The notes under the pieces were generated by a model. The model had not been told where the DNA came from, made no database searches, and saw only the letters and a list, made by a program, of their open reading frames with translations. DNA of 64,000 bases from Levilactobacillus paucivorans (GTDB lineage: Bacteria; Bacillota; Bacilli; Lactobacillales; Lactobacillaceae). Location: the NCBI RefSeq assembly GCF_001437125.1, contig NZ_JQCA01000037.1, forward strand, positions 34,597 through 98,596. The letters are read 5' to 3'. Both the position numbers and the translations under genes were made by a program. Of this stretch, positions 26,209-34,178 are shown piece after piece (within the stretch, counting starts at the first letter, position 1; every line of letters begins with the position of its first letter).

Positions 26209-26833
26209 GATATAACAGATGCTCCTTTATATAGAGGTCCACCATCGTGGGTACCAGGTAGCGCACGGATTGTCCCCGCCGAACCTGATCGCGAACCATG
26301 GTCGAACTAATCCCAATCTGGGGCACATCCACCCAAAGTACCGGATACGGCGACTCGTGAGTGAAACCCTGCCGACAGACGCCGACAAACTGTACTAATT
26401 TTAAAAGATCATTGATTCGATACCACTTCGGTAGGTAGGCAACCATGTCGCCCCCGATAATGAAGTAATATTGATTCTCCGGGTGAGCCCGGGTTAATTG
26501 CAACATCGTGTCATACGAATAGCTCTTGCCGCCCCGCTCAACTTCGGTCAACTCAAGGGCAAACCGTGGATTGTCCTTGATAGCTGCCTTAACCATGGCA
26601 ACTCGGTCGGCCGCTGGAATCGCAATCTTGCGATCCACGTGAGGTGGTTCAGCATCAGGCATAAACAAAACCTTGTCGAGCCCTAACTGGGTTGCGACTT
26701 GATCGGCGATGACGAGATGACCCAGATGTGGCGGATTGAAGGTCCCACCAAGAATACCGATACGGCGTTTCTTAGCGGTCGCTGCCATTTGCGTCGCGAC
26801 CTGCGTACTCGTTTGCTCTGCAATTTTAACCAC
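26201..26833 (-). CDS. nadD: Nicotinate-nucleotide adenylyltransferase
   Basis: Transfers AMP to nicotinate mononucleotide in NAD synthesis. It shows GGTFNPPHLGHL near residue 30 and the ISSTMVR signature near the C-terminus. The first ~20 residues before RIGILGG are an unusual basic extension; the GTG at 26833 has AGGAGG ten bases upstream, but an internal start is possible. Between yhbY and yqeK in the operon. Confidence 0.95.
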   Translation of the reverse strand: MVKIAEQTSTQVATQMAATAKKRRIGILGGTFNPPHLGHLVIADQVATQLGLDKVLFMPDAEPPHVDRKIAIPAADRVAMVKAAIKDNPRFALELTEVERGGKSYSYDTMLQLTRAHPENQYYFIIGGDMVAYLPKWYRINDLLKLVQFVGVCRQGFTHESPYPVLWVDVPQIGISSTMVRDQVRRGQSVRYLVPTMVDLYIKEHLLYRD

Positions 26834-26847
26834 GACTGCCAGGCCTC

Positions 26848-27156
26848 CTACATATCTTCAACGATTGATGAAATTCTTTGGTTTTCTTCATCCGTTGCTG
26901 GCCGGTACAGAACCAGGACGCGGCCAATGGTTTGGACAACTTGAATGTTTGTGTTGTCTTCGATAAAGGCCTTGGTTTCGTCAACCGTCACGTCAGCACT
27001 CTGTTGGAGATTAATCTTGATTAATTCCCGGTTTTCTAAAGCCCCGGTTAATTGATCTAACCAAGCTTCAGTTAACCCATTCTTCCCAACTGAGAAGAGT
27101 GGTCGCATGTTGTGGGCGTGGGCCCGTAAATAGCGTTTCTGTTTCCCTCGTAACAA
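26848..27156 (-). CDS. yhbY: YhbY family ribosome assembly RNA-binding protein
   Basis: CRM-domain protein that binds pre-50S particles. It starts LRGKQKRYLRAHAHNMRP with the GKNGL GxxG-like loop. The frame opens with ATG at 27171, but that stretch encodes the Shine-Dalgarno (GGAGG), which is spaced eight bases from the TTG at 27156. That TTG gives the family-typical N-terminus and 102 residues. Confidence 0.94.
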   Translation of the reverse strand: MLRGKQKRYLRAHAHNMRPLFSVGKNGLTEAWLDQLTGALENRELIKINLQQSADVTVDETKAFIEDNTNIQVVQTIGRVLVLYRPATDEENQRISSIVEDM

Positions 27157-27175
27157 ATTGTCATCCTCCATTTAA

Positions 27176-28318
27176 TTAAATCATTGCGCGACGTACTAGG
27201 ACGCCGACTCCTGCTGGTGCCCAACCGGTCACATTGACGCCGGCGGGAACGGTAATCCAACCCAGTCCTTCAAAGACCAGATCGCTTTTTTCAGTGATTT
27301 TAAAGTCATGCGCAACCAAAGCTGGGAAGTCGTCGACATTTTCCGCATGTGGTGGCGTCAACAATTGCCCTACCTGACGGGCATAAAAGTCATCGGCATT
27401 CTCCAGCTTGGTGCGGTGAATGTAGAGATTATTTTCAAAGTAAGCCGTGAACCCAGCCTTTGGTCCCTTGGTGTAATCAAACCGAGCAACCCCACCGAAG
27501 AACAAGGTTTGTTGGTCGTTCAGTTGATATTCCTTAGGCTTAACTGGCTTCTGTGGCGTCACAATCTTGAGGTCCTTACCATCCAAGAAGTGAGCCATCT
27601 GTTGGTTTTGAATGATCCCCGGGGTGTCCACTAAGACATGGTCATCATCCAAAGGAATTTCAATCTTATCCAACGTGGTTCCAGGGAAGCGAGACGTTGT
27701 GATTAAGTCCTTCACCCCGGTGTTTTGCCGGATGATCTGGTTAATCAGCGTGGACTTCCCAACGTTGGTGACCCCAACGACGTACACGTCACGATCGCCA
27801 CGGTATTTGTTGATGAGTTGAAGTAACTCGTCAACGGATTGGTTGGTCTTGGCACTCAACAAGGCAACGTCCATTGGACGAATTCCCTGTTCGTTGGCCC
27901 GCTGCCGGATCCAATCCTTCAACTTGCTACGCTTCAATGAGCGGGGCATCAGATCTTCCTTGTTCCCCACCAGTAAGACGGGGTTATCCCCGACGAAACG
28001 GTGCAGACCTGGAATCACACTCCCGTTAAAATCAAAGATATCGACAACGTAGACGATCAGTGCGTTGGCATCCTGAATCTGAGTCAGTAAGTGTAAAAAG
28101 TCATCGTCCGTCAGACCAACCGGTACGATTTCGTTATAGTGTCGTAACCGGAAGCATCGTTGACAATAGACCTCTTCCTTTTCAAGTCCCTTATCAAGCG
28201 CCGACTGTGGCGTATAGCCAGGTGCCGTCTTGTCCATCGTCTGAATAATCGCCCCACAACCAATACAGTGAAGTGGTTCGCCATCAATTAAAACGGGTTC
28301 AGTGTGTTTTTCGTTCAT
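27176..28318 (-). CDS. yqeH: Ribosome biogenesis GTPase YqeH
   Basis: Circularly permuted GTPase needed for 30S assembly. An N-terminal zinc finger (CIGCGA and CQRC) is followed by G4 (GNKEDLM) and G5 (SAKT) ahead of G1 (GVTNVGKST) and G3 (DTPG), the order that marks the permuted class. GGAGG is six bases from the ATG at 28318 (380 residues). It overlaps yqeG by 20 bp. Confidence 0.96.
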   Translation of the reverse strand: MNEKHTEPVLIDGEPLHCIGCGAIIQTMDKTAPGYTPQSALDKGLEKEEVYCQRCFRLRHYNEIVPVGLTDDDFLHLLTQIQDANALIVYVVDIFDFNGSVIPGLHRFVGDNPVLLVGNKEDLMPRSLKRSKLKDWIRQRANEQGIRPMDVALLSAKTNQSVDELLQLINKYRGDRDVYVVGVTNVGKSTLINQIIRQNTGVKDLITTSRFPGTTLDKIEIPLDDDHVLVDTPGIIQNQQMAHFLDGKDLKIVTPQKPVKPKEYQLNDQQTLFFGGVARFDYTKGPKAGFTAYFENNLYIHRTKLENADDFYARQVGQLLTPPHAENVDDFPALVAHDFKITEKSDLVFEGLGWITVPAGVNVTGWAPAGVGVLVRRAMI

Positions 28319-28841
28319 CAAGATCCTCCTGCCAGGTTAATTCTGGATAATTGTGGTGTAAACGCCACAAAATAACTTTTTCTAAGAGTCGATTTCCCTT
28401 GGTTATCCAAGCGTCCGACTTCAAAATCGGTTTTACTAAGACACTTCTAACGCCACTGCGATGCGCAGCCCAGACGTCAGTTAAGATTTGGTCCCCAACC
28501 ATGACCGCTTCATTGCGGTTGAGGTGCCAGCGACGTAAAGCCCGTCGAATTCCCCAAGTGAGTGGCTTTAAGGCGCGGTGCACATAGGGTAAATCAAATG
28601 GGGCTACCGCCCGATCAACTCGAGCGCGACTGTTATTTGAGACCACAATCACCTGAATCCCGGCCATCTCAAGCATCGTCAACCAATGACGTAACTCGGG
28701 GGTCCCATCGGGATTGTTCCAAGCAATGAGCGTATTATCTAGGTCGGTTAACACCGCTTTGACCCCATTAGCCCGTAGTTGAGCCGGTGTCAAATCGTAT
28801 ATGTTCGTAACCATCCACGTTGGCTTGAATCTGGATACCAT
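28299..28841 (-). CDS. yqeG: YqeG family HAD IIIA phosphatase
   Basis: HAD subclass IIIA phosphatase of 180 residues: motif I TDLDNTLIAW, motif II VVSNNSRARV, motif IV MVGDQILTDVWAA. Related to mitochondrial PGP phosphatase GEP4; a lipid-phosphate substrate is an inference only. First gene of the yqeG-yqeH-yhbY-nadD-yqeK-rsfS-yqeM-tmcAL operon; a TATAAT at 28895-28900 is the likely -10. Confidence 0.9.
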   Translation of the reverse strand: MVSRFKPTWMVTNIYDLTPAQLRANGVKAVLTDLDNTLIAWNNPDGTPELRHWLTMLEMAGIQVIVVSNNSRARVDRAVAPFDLPYVHRALKPLTWGIRRALRRWHLNRNEAVMVGDQILTDVWAAHRSGVRSVLVKPILKSDAWITKGNRLLEKVILWRLHHNYPELTWQEDLDERKTH

Positions 28842-29027
28842 GCGGGTGACTGCCCCCCTTCGTCCAATTGCCGTTACCGGCTGTCTAGCATTTAATTATA
28901 CGCAATTCCGGCCAATTTTACCACTCGTAACCGACGGGATCCACGGCTAATTTCAAGCGGTAAAACACGGACCGCGTCTCGCTGGAATAGAAGGCGCTTT
29001 CTCCCCTCAAGCCCAGCTCTTTACTAA

Positions 29028-29060
29028 TAAAAAAGACCCCGCTTAACAGCGAAGTCTCTT
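29028..29060 (-). terminator. Terminator of infC-rpmI-rplT
   Basis: AGACTTCGCT with AGCGGGGTCT around a GTTA loop, followed by a T run on the minus strand. Confidence 0.88.
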
Positions 29061-29073
29061 TCCATCGACTGAA

Positions 29074-29433
29074 TTAAGCAGCCAATGCTTCTTTAGCTTG
29101 GTCAGCCAAAGCCTTGAATGCAGCCGCATCATTAACGGCTAAATCGGCTAACATCTTACGGTTAACATCAATGTTAGCTAACTTCAAACCATGCATCAAC
29201 TTGCTGTAGCTCAAACCATTGATCCGAGCAGCTGCGTTGATCCGAGTGATCCAAAGCTTACGGAAGTCACGCTTCGTGGCCTTACGATCACGGTAAGCGT
29301 ATTGGTAACCCTTCCGAACTTGGTCCTTAGCAACCTTGAATAAACGGTGCTTTGAGCCCCGGTAACCCTTAGCTAACTTTAAAACTTTTCTACGACGTGC
29401 GCGTGTAACAGTACCGCCTTTAACTCGTGGCAT
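29074..29433 (-). CDS. rplT: 50S ribosomal protein L20
   Basis: Assembly-initiating 23S rRNA-binding protein, 119 residues, with the basic N-terminal extension ([14 protein letters not shown]) and a globular C-terminal domain. In Firmicutes L20 also represses its own operon through the infC leader. AGGAGG precedes the ATG. Confidence 0.98.
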   Translation of the reverse strand: MPRVKGGTVTRARRRKVLKLAKGYRGSKHRLFKVAKDQVRKGYQYAYRDRKATKRDFRKLWITRINAAARINGLSYSKLMHGLKLANIDVNRKMLADLAVNDAAAFKALADQAKEALAA

Positions 29434-29503
29434 AATCTTTTCCTCCTAAATCAATTCAAACATTATGTCGACATTTCGTCGACCCGAAAATCTAACGACT
29501 AGC

Positions 29504-29698
29504 TTACTTTTGTAATAATTGGTGGTAAGTCTTTAAAGTCGTTTCATCCATCATCCGGGTTCCACGAAGGTTCCGGCGTTGTTTCTTGGTCTTACCATGG
29601 AAACGGTGTTGCGTGTAGGCGTTACCACTCTTAAGGCCGCCATTAGCAGTTACTTTGAACCGCTTTGCTGCAGCACGGTTAGTCTTCATCTTTGGCAT
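29504..29698 (-). CDS. rpmI: 50S ribosomal protein L35
   Basis: Basic 64-residue protein starting [15 protein letters not shown], between infC and rplT as usual. AAGGAGG precedes the ATG. Confidence 0.98.
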   Translation of the reverse strand: MPKMKTNRAAAKRFKVTANGGLKSGNAYTQHRFHGKTKKQRRNLRGTRMMDETTLKTYHQLLQK

Positions 29699-29748
29699 AA
29701 TACGAAATTTCCTCCTTAAATTGGTAGCCGAAGCTACCCCATCAATTC

Positions 29749-30273
29749 TTACTTTTGTTCAGCGATGGGTGACAGCATGAGGAACATGCTCCGTCCATCC
29801 ATCTTTGGTCGTTGTTCAACCGTAGCAACTTCAGAAGTCTCAGCTGCCATCCGGTTGAGCACCTGGCGACCAATGTCTTTATGGGTAATTGCCCGACCCT
29901 TAAACCGAATTGATACACGAACCTTTTCACCCTTAGCTAAGAACTTTTTAGCGTTCTTTAACTTGGTGTTGAAGTCATTCGTATCAATGGTAGGACTCAG
30001 ACGAACTTCCTTAACACTGACCACTTTTTGCTTCTTACGTGCTTCGCGTTGCTTCTTTTGCAACTCGAACCGGTACTTCCCGTAGTCCATAATGCGGGCT
30101 ACCGGTGGCTTAGCTTTCGGTGCAACCAAAACTACATCGAGGTTCGCTTCTTCAGCGATCTGTAAGGCTTCACTCTTGGTCTTAATGCCCAATTGGTCGC
30201 CGTTATCAGCGATCAGCCGTACTTCACGTGCTCGAATCCCCTCGTTGACAATCGTGTCGCTTGCTATGGTAAT
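29749..30273 (-). CDS. infC: Translation initiation factor IF-3
   Basis: Prevents premature subunit joining and proofreads the start codon. The N-domain runs from [14 protein letters not shown], and the C-domain includes [14 protein letters not shown] and KMDGRSMFL. No ATG/GTG/TTG fits the family N-terminus. Homology requires a rare start: ATT at 30273 (174 residues) or ATA at 30267 (172 residues). GGAGG is only three bases from ATT but nine from ATA, so ATA is a serious alternative. A non-AUG start is the known device for IF-3 autocontrol. First gene of infC-rpmI-rplT, behind an attenuator. Confidence 0.95.
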   Translation of the reverse strand: MTIASDTIVNEGIRAREVRLIADNGDQLGIKTKSEALQIAEEANLDVVLVAPKAKPPVARIMDYGKYRFELQKKQREARKKQKVVSVKEVRLSPTIDTNDFNTKLKNAKKFLAKGEKVRVSIRFKGRAITHKDIGRQVLNRMAAETSEVATVEQRPKMDGRSMFLMLSPIAEQK

Positions 30274-30460
30274 CCACCTCCAAAATAATCTCGAGAACTT
30301 GCAGAAATCAACCCCACAAAAAAATGCGGGAACTTTTGATGAAAATCAAACAGCTCCCGCATGAAATTCCATTGTAAAATGGAAATAACGTGCATATCCG
30401 GCCCAGTAACTTGCGTCGCTAGGCGAGAAGCGGAAGCCTCTGCTTAATTTCTCAACTTAA
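30274..30460 (-). promoter_or_regulatory. infC leader with attenuator (L20 leader type)
   Basis: The leader contains a terminator-like hairpin, ATGCGGGA (30324-30331) with TCCCGCAT (30355-30362), followed by seven T on the minus strand. A smaller TTCCAT/ATGGAA stem lies upstream at about 30368-30382. This matches the known logic of L20-mediated premature termination in Firmicutes; membership in that RNA family is inferred from position. Confidence 0.8.
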
Positions 30461-30462
30461 CC

Positions 30463-30491
30463 ATCATACCAGCTAGCCGATTCGATGTCAA
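30463..30491 (-). promoter_or_regulatory. Promoter of infC-rpmI-rplT
   Basis: TTGACA (30486-30491), a 17-bp spacer and TATGAT (30463-30468) on the minus strand. Confidence 0.88.
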
Positions 30492-30532
30492 CGGATTTTC
30501 GCTAAAGTTCGCTAACACCGGGGGCCAGACAC

Positions 30533-30561
30533 AAAACGTGGCCGTTTAATCGACCACGTTT
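30533..30561 (-). terminator. Terminator of thrS
   Basis: AAACGTGGTCG with CGGCCACGTTT around ATTAAA, followed by TTGTG on the minus strand. Confidence 0.8.
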
Positions 30562-30600
30562 CTTCTATTCTCTGGTTGTGCGCCAGAACTAAATTTGAAT

Positions 30601-32544
30601 TTAGTTTTCTTCGCGACTGTATGAAGCAATGTCGCTCAGGATTTCCTTGACGAAGGCGTCACTGCTCATGGAATTACTGTCGTCTTCCCCGTACTTCCGG
30701 ACAGAGACAGTGCCATTAGCCATTTCGTCTTCACCAACGACCAACGTGTATGGAATCTTGTGCGTTTGGGCGTCCCGGATCAGGTAACCCATCTTTTCAC
30801 CACGCTTGTCGACGTTGACCCGCACATCAGCAGCCTTTAATTCAGCAGCTAACTTGTCGGCGTAAGCACCATGCTTTTCTTCGGAAACAGGAATGATGGT
30901 AACTTGCTTAGGGGCTAACCAAGTTGGGAAGGCACCCTTGTAGATTTCAGTCAGGTAAGCGGTGAACCGTTCCATGGTTGAAACCAAGCCACGGTGAATC
31001 ATCACTGGACGATGTTCTTCACCATCGGCACCGACGTAGTGTAAGTCGAAGCGTTCTGGCAACATGAAGTCCAATTGGATAGTTGAGAGCGTTTCTTCGT
31101 TCCCAAGGGCCGTCTTGGTTTGGACGTCCAACTTAGGACCGTAGAAGGCTGCTTCCCCTTCGGCTTCAACGTAAGGTAAGCCAAGGTCATCCATGGCACC
31201 CTTCAACATCTTTTGCGCATTGTTCCACATTTCATCGTCATCAAAGTACTTTTCCGTGTTCTTAGGATCACGGTAGCTCAGACGGAACGTGTAGTCCTTG
31301 ATATCAAAGTCTTTGTAAACCTTGACCATCAAGTCCAGGATGCTCTTGAATTCGTCTTGGATTTGTTCTGGGGCAACGAACGTGTGACCATCGTTCAAGG
31401 TCATTTCACGAACCCGTTGCAAACCACTCAGGGCACCAGACTTTTCGTAACGGTGCATCATCCCTAATTCAGCGATCCGCAATGGCAATTCACGGTAAGA
31501 ACGGATGTGGTGGTTGTAAATTTGAATATGGCTAGGGCAGTTCATTGGCCGTAATTCAAGTTGTTCGCCATCGCCCATGTCCATTGGTGGGAACATGTCT
31601 TCACGGTAGTGGGCCCAGTGACCGGATTGCTTGTACAGATCCAAGTTGGCCAGAACTGGCGTGTAAACATGTTGGTAACCGTTGGCAACTTCCTTGTCGA
31701 TGATGTAACGTTCGATCGTACGACGGATAGTCGCCCCGTTTGGCATCCAGTATGGTAAACCGGCACCGACCTTAGGATCAACGAAGAACAAGTCCAATTG
31801 GTTCCCGATGACACGGTGGTCACGTTCGCGGGCTTCTTGGCGCCGAGCTAAGTCGGCATCTAGGTCAGCTTGCTTGTAGAAGGCCGTCCCGTAAATCCGT
31901 TGGAGCATTGGGTTTGAGGACTTGCCTTGCCAGTAAGCACCAGCAACGGAAAGCAGCTTGAACTTCTTCACGTCACCCGTGTTAGCTAATTGAGCGCCGT
32001 CACTTAAGATTTGGTGGTCACCAATCTTTAAGAAGTTAACTTGGTCACCGTCAACTGCGTTGATCAGGTCAGTCGTGTAAGGGTCATCCTTGGCTTGGGC
32101 CAAAGCATCGGCCTTGCTGAGGACAATACGTTCGATAGCGGCCTTGTCGGCAACTAACTTTTCAACAATCACGGCAATGGCATCCAATTCATCAACACTG
32201 ACTTGTTGGTCGTCCTTGTCGGTATCTACGAAGAACCCGTCTTCGTCGGCACTAACTTCACCCAAACGAATGGCTGGGAATTCCTTCTTCAAGGCAATCC
32301 GAACCAAGGCAGCCGTCGTGTTCCGCAGAACAGTCAAGCCATCTTCGTCACCCTTCGTCACGATTTCGATACTGCCATCGTGTGCGATTGGGGTTAAGTT
32401 ATCAATCAATTCGCCGTCTAACTTAGCGGCAACGGCCTTTTTCCCTAAGCTAATGGAAATCGACTTTGCAACGTCTTCTGGCGTCGTGCCGGCTGGGAAT
32501 TCTTTAACGTTACCATCTGGAAATTTCAATGAAATATCTGCCAT
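30601..32544 (-). CDS. thrS: Threonyl-tRNA synthetase with a degenerate editing site
   Basis: Class II synthetase of 647 residues: TGS domain (1-63), N2 editing-like domain (about 64-225), catalytic core with zinc ligands (MNCPSH Cys, then His residues), motif 2 (GLQRVREM) and a C-terminal anticodon domain. The N2 domain is odd. The HxxxH motif reads NTTAA (N75, A79) and the CxxxH motif reads SDGAQ (S181, Q185), so all four residues used to remove Ser from tRNA-Thr are replaced, while the surrounding fold ([13 protein letters not shown]) is kept. Charging should work; cis-editing probably does not. T-box controlled. Confidence 0.96.
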   Translation of the reverse strand: MADISLKFPDGNVKEFPAGTTPEDVAKSISISLGKKAVAAKLDGELIDNLTPIAHDGSIEIVTKGDEDGLTVLRNTTAALVRIALKKEFPAIRLGEVSADEDGFFVDTDKDDQQVSVDELDAIAVIVEKLVADKAAIERIVLSKADALAQAKDDPYTTDLINAVDGDQVNFLKIGDHQILSDGAQLANTGDVKKFKLLSVAGAYWQGKSSNPMLQRIYGTAFYKQADLDADLARRQEARERDHRVIGNQLDLFFVDPKVGAGLPYWMPNGATIRRTIERYIIDKEVANGYQHVYTPVLANLDLYKQSGHWAHYREDMFPPMDMGDGEQLELRPMNCPSHIQIYNHHIRSYRELPLRIAELGMMHRYEKSGALSGLQRVREMTLNDGHTFVAPEQIQDEFKSILDLMVKVYKDFDIKDYTFRLSYRDPKNTEKYFDDDEMWNNAQKMLKGAMDDLGLPYVEAEGEAAFYGPKLDVQTKTALGNEETLSTIQLDFMLPERFDLHYVGADGEEHRPVMIHRGLVSTMERFTAYLTEIYKGAFPTWLAPKQVTIIPVSEEKHGAYADKLAAELKAADVRVNVDKRGEKMGYLIRDAQTHKIPYTLVVGEDEMANGTVSVRKYGEDDSNSMSSDAFVKEILSDIASYSREEN

Positions 32545-32580
32545 AGTTTACAATCTCCCTTATTGATTTTGGGGCTGACT

Positions 32581-32830
32581 ACGAAAAAAACCCCAGTGCC
32601 AAAGAAGGCACTGGGGACGTCATTAACGTGGTTCCACCCGATATTTTTCACGAGACTGGTCCCGTGAACTCTAATCGTCGCTAACGGAACGGACCGGTCG
32701 AAAATTTCCTTTCGACAGCTAGGAAAGCGGTAATGCTGGCGGGCGCTAAGTCGGCTTCCAATCTAGGCCGGCTCTTCCTGTGAACGACTCCGCCACCACC
32801 GTGTCTTTCGTCATAGCTCTTGTGGTTTCA
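32581..32830 (-). promoter_or_regulatory. T-box leader of thrS
   Basis: T-box core GGGTGGAACCACG at 32627-32639 on the minus strand. It is followed by a perfect 10-bp terminator stem (CCCCAGTGCC with GGCACTGGGG) and seven T at about 32584-32616. Controlled by uncharged tRNA-Thr by inference from the gene. Confidence 0.93.
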
Positions 32831-32836
32831 AAGACT

Positions 32837-32865
32837 ATTAAACACTTGCGGCCAAATATTGTCAA
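32837..32865 (-). promoter_or_regulatory. Promoter of the thrS T-box transcript
   Basis: TTGACA (32860-32865), a 17-bp spacer and TTTAAT (32837-32842) on the minus strand. Confidence 0.85.
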
Positions 32866-32916
32866 GGGATGGTGGTGAAAAAAGCCAAGATTAATTTAGT
32901 GATAACCGCCGCCTCC

Positions 32917-33087
32917 GGGGCGGTGGCAATGGGCTGGAACGCTGAGGGCGGACGGCTAAAGCCTCAGAGCGGTCTTTAGCCTTGTCCTTGAGCCGCTAAG
33001 AATCGCGTCTCAAGGACACCAATTCTCTAACCGGCCTGGCCCTGCCGGTAAGAGAATTCCCACAGCTGAGCCCATTGCCACCACCCC
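32917..33087. repeat. Cloverleaf-like structured element (candidate ncRNA or mobile repeat)
   Basis: A region without an ORF that folds on paper into a four-way junction. Closing stem: GGTGGCAATGGGCT (32922-32935) with AGCCCATTGCCACC (33069-33082), 14 perfect pairs, extended outward by GGGG/CCCC and inward by GCTG-A-GGG (32941-32948) with CCC-A-CAGC (33059-33066). Hairpin A: GGCTAAAG (32954-32961) with CTTTAGCC (32974-32981). Hairpin B: GTCCTTGAG (32984-32992) with CTCAAGGAC (33009-33017), plus CGC/GCG. Hairpin C: AATTCTCT-A-ACCGGC (33021-33035) with GCCGGT-A-AGAGAATT (33044-33058). The junction linkers are 2-5 bases. Because the structure is palindromic overall, the transcribed strand cannot be told. 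It lies between the thrS promoter and dnaI. Confidence 0.8.
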
Positions 33088-33248
33088 TCCGGCTCACATT
33101 TTCGTTTTTTTCAAAACGAGCCAAAACAACCACTAAAAATTTCTTACAATCTGCACTTTTTTAAAAGTCCACATGCTCTAAAACAAAAACTAGCCACTCA
33201 CGACAGATAAACCCACGTGAATAGCTAGTTTGCAATTTATAGTCAATT
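33088..33248. other. Intergenic remainder downstream of dnaI
   Basis: AT-rich sequence holding a TCGTTTT/AAAACGA hairpin at about 33102-33120. A second stem, AACTAGCCA...(T)AGCTAGTT at about 33188-33230, is a possible terminator for the dnaB-dnaI operon. No ORF. Confidence 0.45.
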
Positions 33249-34175
33249 TTACTGTGGTCGGCGGTTAACCCCAACCATCGTGATCTCCCGGGCTAAGAAA
33301 CGAATCCGTTGCATCAGCCGTTGGGCCTTCAATGGTTCGTCATCCCCGCGCGTTGAGATCCGTAAATGTTCCTTCTCCAATTGCGCCATGGAGAAGTTGG
33401 AACTGAAGAAGGTGGGTAATTCTTCTTGCATCCGGTATTCCAGAATAACCCCCAGAATATCATCACGTACCCACGCCGACATAGCATCGGCCCCGATATC
33501 ATCAATCATCAGGACTGGCGCCTTCTTCAATGACTCCAGCTTGTCCGCCACTCCATTTTGAGCGATGGCGTTCTTCATTTCAACGGCAAAGCTTGGGAAG
33601 TGGACTAACGTCGTGGCAAAGCCATCCGTTGCCAATTGATGGGCAACGGCCGCTAACAAATAGGTCTTCCCAACGCCGAAACTACCGGCCAGATAGAGGG
33701 CCTGGTGACGACGTTTAGGATTGGCTTCATAGGCATCGATGAAGTCCAGGGCGGCCATTAAGGCCTCGGCCCGATCATCGTCCTGATCAAAGTTGGCCAA
33801 TGTGGCTTCCCGAATGCTCTTCGGCATCGCGATGGACTTCACCCGCTGACGAAGCTGTTGCTGGGCCTGACGTTCCTGCGTCTGCGCCGTTGGCACGTAG
33901 GCCACGTCGATCAAATGGTTAGAGACGATCAGTTGGGGTTCATAACCTGCCGCAAACGTTTCGCCACCCTTGGCAACCTTCGCGCGCTCCGTCACAAATT
34001 CATAGAGTTTAGCCGCCGAACGCGTCAACACATCCTCGGCCAACTCTCCCTCGTGGCCTTGTAGAAATTTTTTAACCTCGGGATCATTGGTTGCTTTCGC
34101 CATTAATTGACGGTAATTGTCATTCAGATGACGTTGATTCATCAGCTTTTGCATCGTCTTACTTAGGTCTTCCAT
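33249..34175 (-). CDS. dnaI: Primosomal protein DnaI (helicase loader)
   Basis: AAA+ ATPase that loads the replicative helicase in Firmicutes. It has an N-terminal helicase-binding domain (1-130), Walker A GSFGVGKTYLL, Walker B VLMIDDIGAD, sensor 1 (FFSSN) and the Arg-finger region RLMQRIRFLA. Length 308. AGGAGG precedes the ATG, four bases after dnaB. Confidence 0.95.
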   Translation of the reverse strand: MEDLSKTMQKLMNQRHLNDNYRQLMAKATNDPEVKKFLQGHEGELAEDVLTRSAAKLYEFVTERAKVAKGGETFAAGYEPQLIVSNHLIDVAYVPTAQTQERQAQQQLRQRVKSIAMPKSIREATLANFDQDDDRAEALMAALDFIDAYEANPKRRHQALYLAGSFGVGKTYLLAAVAHQLATDGFATTLVHFPSFAVEMKNAIAQNGVADKLESLKKAPVLMIDDIGADAMSAWVRDDILGVILEYRMQEELPTFFSSNFSMAQLEKEHLRISTRGDDEPLKAQRLMQRIRFLAREITMVGVNRRPQ

Positions 34176-34178
34176 GCG

